A model generated the notes under the pieces. It was not told the DNA's origin and ran no database searches. It saw only the letters and a list, made by a program, of their open reading frames with translations. This document shows, piece after piece, positions 6,029 to 7,988 of a DNA stretch of 7,988 nucleotides. Source of the DNA: Campylobacteraceae bacterium. GTDB lineage: Bacteria; Campylobacterota; Campylobacteria; Campylobacterales; Sulfurovaceae. The stretch is taken from positions 1-7,988 of the forward strand of contig JALSHP010000377.1 of assembly GCA_026982175.1 (NCBI GenBank), given 5' to 3'. Position numbers and translations under genes: made by a program. Position 1 is the stretch's first letter. Each line of letters opens with the position of its first letter.

Positions 6029-7104
6029 TGTTTAGACTTTTTACCCCCTTAATCATTTTTATGCTTCTTGGGGGTTCGCTCTTTATCTTAGATGAACGGC
6101 ATACTTTTGATGTCAGCACCTTAGTACAAATTGACCCTATTCCTCATACGCAAAAACTTATTGCATTAGAAAAATATGTTGAAGCAGAGGAGTATCTCTC
6201 CTATTTTATGGCGTATGATTATGTCAAAAAAAATCCTAAAGCCATTGCCTTACTCACGAGTATTAAAGAGAAACGGGCTTCACTCTCTTATAAGACAGAG
6301 AAGCTCTTAGAGGGAGTTGTAAAGGGAAAGAGTGACGAATTTTTTGGACAAACATCTGCTTTTGCTTCTGACTTTTTAGTCATTGGTGATATTAGAGATT
6401 TAGCCATAGAGGGTCTGCACTATGCAAACGATGAAAAAGTCGATAAGCTCATGCTCTCACTCTCCTCTCTTGGACTCCTTGCTACGGCAACAACACTTAA
6501 AAGCAAAGGAAAAACTGTTTCCATAAAAGAGTCTATCTTCATGTTAAAGTATGCTAAAAGAGCCAAAAAACTACCCCTATGGCTAGAGTCAAAACTAATT
6601 CAAGAGATTAAACAATTTAAAAAGACCCAATCATTCAAACCATTAGAAAGACTCTTAGAACCTATCTATCAACTCTACCATAAGGTAGGACTCAATCAAA
6701 CCTTGAAACTGCTGAAACAGAGTCGAAATATAAAAGAGCTTACCAAGCTCAATGGCTTTGCCACACGTTTTGGAAAAAAGAGTGGCGTACTCCTAAAAAT
6801 CACCAATAATCAAGCCCTTAAATACCTTAACAAACTCCCCAATATCACCAATAAAAATTTTCTCTATGCCTCAACCTATGGTACAAATGGCTTAAAAGGC
6901 ATTAAAAAACTAGGCGAAAATAAGTTTATGAAAAGAGTTGGATTTAATGCCAATTTCGTAAAAACTGCCTATAAGGGAAACTTTAATTCTCTTTTTAATA
7001 CATTACTGAAAAATATTTCAAATAGTTGGCTCTATGCCATGAGTTTTTTTGGACTCTTCTATTTTGCTAGAAAATTTTTTAATCTACTTCCCAAAGGAAA
7101 ATAA
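6028..7104 (+). CDS. Conserved hypothetical membrane protein, function unknown
   Basis: I cannot assign a function. The 358-residue protein has a signal-anchor-like hydrophobic segment at ~4-20, a hydrophobic stretch at ~141-155, and a likely C-terminal transmembrane segment at ~334-347 followed by basic residues. The region between is mostly helical and very rich in lysine and leucine. Its core, DFLVIGDIRDLAIEG at 115-129 followed by LMLSLSSLGLLATATT at 141-156, resembles a motif I recall from uncharacterised proteobacterial membrane proteins; this is memory, not a search result. If residues 1-20 act as an anchor, the central part is periplasmic. The start overlaps the ftsY stop (TAATG) with no clear Shine-Dalgarno. 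Its own stop overlaps the haem-binding protein start in the same way. That packing suggests coexpression with both neighbours. In C. jejuni, as I recall, radA follows ftsY instead. Base composition resembles the neighbours. Confidence 0.82.
   Translation: MFRLFTPLIIFMLLGGSLFILDERHTFDVSTLVQIDPIPHTQKLIALEKYVEAEEYLSYFMAYDYVKKNPKAIALLTSIKEKRASLSYKTEKLLEGVVKGKSDEFFGQTSAFASDFLVIGDIRDLAIEGLHYANDEKVDKLMLSLSSLGLLATATTLKSKGKTVSIKESIFMLKYAKRAKKLPLWLESKLIQEIKQFKKTQSFKPLERLLEPIYQLYHKVGLNQTLKLLKQSRNIKELTKLNGFATRFGKKSGVLLKITNNQALKYLNKLPNITNKNFLYASTYGTNGLKGIKKLGENKFMKRVGFNANFVKTAYKGNFNSLFNTLLKNISNSWLYAMSFFGLFYFARKFFNLLPKGK
7094..7098 (+). promoter_or_regulatory. Ribosome binding site of the haem-binding protein gene
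   Basis: AAGGA lies five bases before the ATG at 7104, inside the end of the preceding gene. It fixes this start, in contrast to the preceding junction at 6028, which has the same TAATG overlap but no clear Shine-Dalgarno. Confidence 0.6.
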
Positions 7105-7541
7105 TGTTCAAAAGTTTTTGGTTTTGGCTACTTGTTTTACTCATCGCCATACAAGCTTTTTCACTCGATGTGAAAGCCACACTTCCCATAAAAGAGCGTG
7201 AAGCCTTAGAAGCACCTAAAGAGGTTTTAAGCATCTTAAAACGTTCGTGTTATGATTGTCACTCTTCACAAGTCAAAGCCCCTTGGTACTACAATGTAGC
7301 ACCTGTCTCATGGTACACGCAACTGCATGTTAAAAATGCTCGAGAGATTGTTAACTTTTCCAAATGGAACAGTTACACTAAAGAAAAACGTTTAAAAATA
7401 GCTCAAAAAATTCCCAAAGCCATTGTCATTCGTATGCCTCTGAACTCCTATCTTTATGCTCATGAAGAAGCAAAACTTAGTAAAGATGAGAAAAAAATGA
7501 TTAAAAAATGGGCAAGAACATTAAAAGAAAAACTTAATTAG
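7104..7541 (+). CDS. Haem-binding domain protein (small c-type cytochrome-like)
   Basis: A 145-residue protein with a hydrophobic N-terminal segment (~4-20) that is either a signal peptide or an anchor. One covalent haem site, CYDCH, is at 49-53. The surrounding pattern matches the haem-binding domain family (Pfam Haem_bd, from memory): SCYDCHSS, then PWYYNVAPVSW at 60-70, NFSKW at 84-88, and a C-terminal MPLNSYLYAHEEAKLS at 111-126 ending in a KKWAR helix. Met111 is a candidate distal haem ligand, and His120 is also conserved in the family as I remember it. It should be exported and carry haem c in the periplasm. No electron partner is evident. The start overlaps the preceding stop, and a TlpA-like lipoprotein heads the same gene run. 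The stop is TAG at 7539-7541, with no strong terminator after it. Confidence 0.87.
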   Translation: MFKSFWFWLLVLLIAIQAFSLDVKATLPIKEREALEAPKEVLSILKRSCYDCHSSQVKAPWYYNVAPVSWYTQLHVKNAREIVNFSKWNSYTKEKRLKIAQKIPKAIVIRMPLNSYLYAHEEAKLSKDEKKMIKKWARTLKEKLN

Positions 7542-7573
7542 GAGAATTTTACTCTCATTTAAAATATTTTGGA

Positions 7574-7579
7574 TATAGT
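7574..7579 (+). promoter_or_regulatory. -10 box of the superoxide reductase gene
   Basis: TATAGT matches the -10 consensus at five of six bases, preceded by an AT-rich tract (AAAATATTTT at 7561-7570, itself a 10-bp palindrome). No -35 is recognisable. Transcription would start near 7586, leaving a leader of about 25 nt with the Shine-Dalgarno in the middle. It implies the superoxide reductase can be expressed separately from the ftsY run. Confidence 0.45.
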
Positions 7580-7597
7580 ACGGAATAAATTTATCTA

Positions 7598-7602
7598 AAG
7601 GA
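7598..7602 (+). promoter_or_regulatory. Ribosome binding site of the superoxide reductase gene
   Basis: AAGGA eight bases before the ATG at 7611. It is one of the best Shine-Dalgarno matches in the window. It fixes the start of a reading frame that runs off the end. Confidence 0.7.
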
Positions 7603-7610
7603 TTAAAAAT

Positions 7611-7988
7611 ATGCCAAAAATCAACAAATACGTAGACATCTCAGAAGTAGATAGAGAAGCGAAAAAAGACCTTATTGACAGACATTCACCATTTATTCAC
7701 TGTGCAAGTGAAGCTAAAGCTGGTGAGCCGTTTGAAGTAACAGTTAAAATGGGTAACGAATACACTCACCCAGATGATTTTGACCACTTCATTGAGTCAG
7801 TAACACTTTTCAATGGTGACACTCAATTGGCAAAAGCTTCTTATGTTCCAGGAACTCTTGGAAATACAAAAGCACACAACACTACTACATTTACCATTAT
7901 TCCAACAGGTAAAAAACTTAAATTAACTGCTCATGGTTACTGTACAAAACATGGTATCTGGGAAGGTACTGAAGTTGAAGTAGCTGTA
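7611..7988 (+). CDS. Superoxide reductase, desulfoferrodoxin/neelaredoxin family (3' end cut by window)
   Basis: A non-haem iron enzyme that reduces superoxide to hydrogen peroxide without making oxygen, typical of anaerobes and microaerophiles. The frame is open for 126 codons to the window edge with no stop. It looks nearly complete, as the C-terminal ligand motif and following strand are present. No N-terminal desulforedoxin (rubredoxin-like) domain is present, so this is the one-iron class. Expected ligands of the Fe(His)4Cys centre are His25 (DRHSP), His53 (YTHP), His59 (FDHF), Cys111 and His114 (YCTKHG). The Glu-Lys before the first His in classical enzymes is Asp23-Arg24, an unusual pair. 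There is no signal peptide, so it is cytoplasmic. Codon choice is smoother, with more GGT, GCT and ACT than its neighbours, and the ribosome binding site is strong; both suggest high expression. It has its own -10 box. Confidence 0.92.
   Translation, partial: MPKINKYVDISEVDREAKKDLIDRHSPFIHCASEAKAGEPFEVTVKMGNEYTHPDDFDHFIESVTLFNGDTQLAKASYVPGTLGNTKAHNTTTFTIIPTGKKLKLTAHGYCTKHGIWEGTEVEVAV

Noticed and set aside
7542..7556. GAGA-N7-TCTC hairpin right after the haem-binding gene as a terminator
   Set aside because: A four-pair stem followed by ATTTAAAAT rather than a T-run is too weak. Transcription of the ftsY run may simply continue into the superoxide reductase gene.
7561..7570. AAAATATTTT palindrome before the superoxide reductase -10 as a PerR/Fur-type box
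   Set aside because: A 10-bp AT palindrome is expected by chance in such DNA, and it does not match the TTATAATnATTATAA pattern.
1..7988. Mobile elements, CRISPR arrays, tRNA/rRNA genes, toxin–antitoxin or defence systems
   Set aside because: None seen. Nearly all sequence is occupied by recognised core genes with uniform composition, and the three gaps (114, 50-68 and 69 bp) are too short and lack such signatures.

Overview
The window is AT-rich and densely coded, with short intergenic gaps and start/stop overlaps. Gene content and order point to a Campylobacterota bacterium (Sulfurimonas/Sulfurovum/Arcobacter-like; genus not resolvable from this sequence). The strongest pointers are an HsrA/CosR-type atypical response regulator and a divergent arrangement of folate cyclo-ligase–RNase Y against TlpA-like lipoprotein–FtsY. 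As I recall it, Campylobacter jejuni has the same block (Cj1206c–Cj1209).

Minus-strand half (positions 46–4444). One head-to-tail cluster is transcribed leftwards: 5-formyltetrahydrofolate cyclo-ligase, RNase Y (rny), a lipoprotein cyclophilin and CmoB (tRNA U34 modification). Gaps are at most 9 bp, and the junctions include ATGA and TAATG overlaps, so this looks like one operon. After a 114-bp gap with its own TATAAT box comes a separately promoted OmpR-family regulator. Its DNA-binding domain is well conserved but its receiver domain lacks the phosphorylation site. The leader between this promoter and the gene holds two AT-rich inverted repeats.

Plus-strand half (4495–7988). A good promoter in the short divergent region (TTGCAC, 17-bp spacer, TATAAT with an upstream TG) drives a TlpA/ResA-like thioredoxin lipoprotein, FtsY (SRP receptor), an unassigned two-membrane-segment protein and a small haem-binding CxxCH protein. 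All four are tightly packed or overlapping. After a 69-bp gap with a separate -10 box and a strong Shine-Dalgarno comes a superoxide reductase (desulfoferrodoxin/neelaredoxin type), cut by the window end.

Most of the window is core cellular machinery: one-carbon metabolism, RNA turnover, protein folding, tRNA wobble modification and membrane protein targeting. The less ordinary parts are the phosphorylation-blind regulator and its leader, the unassigned membrane protein plus haem-binding protein that follow ftsY, and the substituted Glu-Lys pair in the superoxide reductase. I saw no mobile element, CRISPR array, rRNA, tRNA or defence system, and no clear case for an entirely new system.
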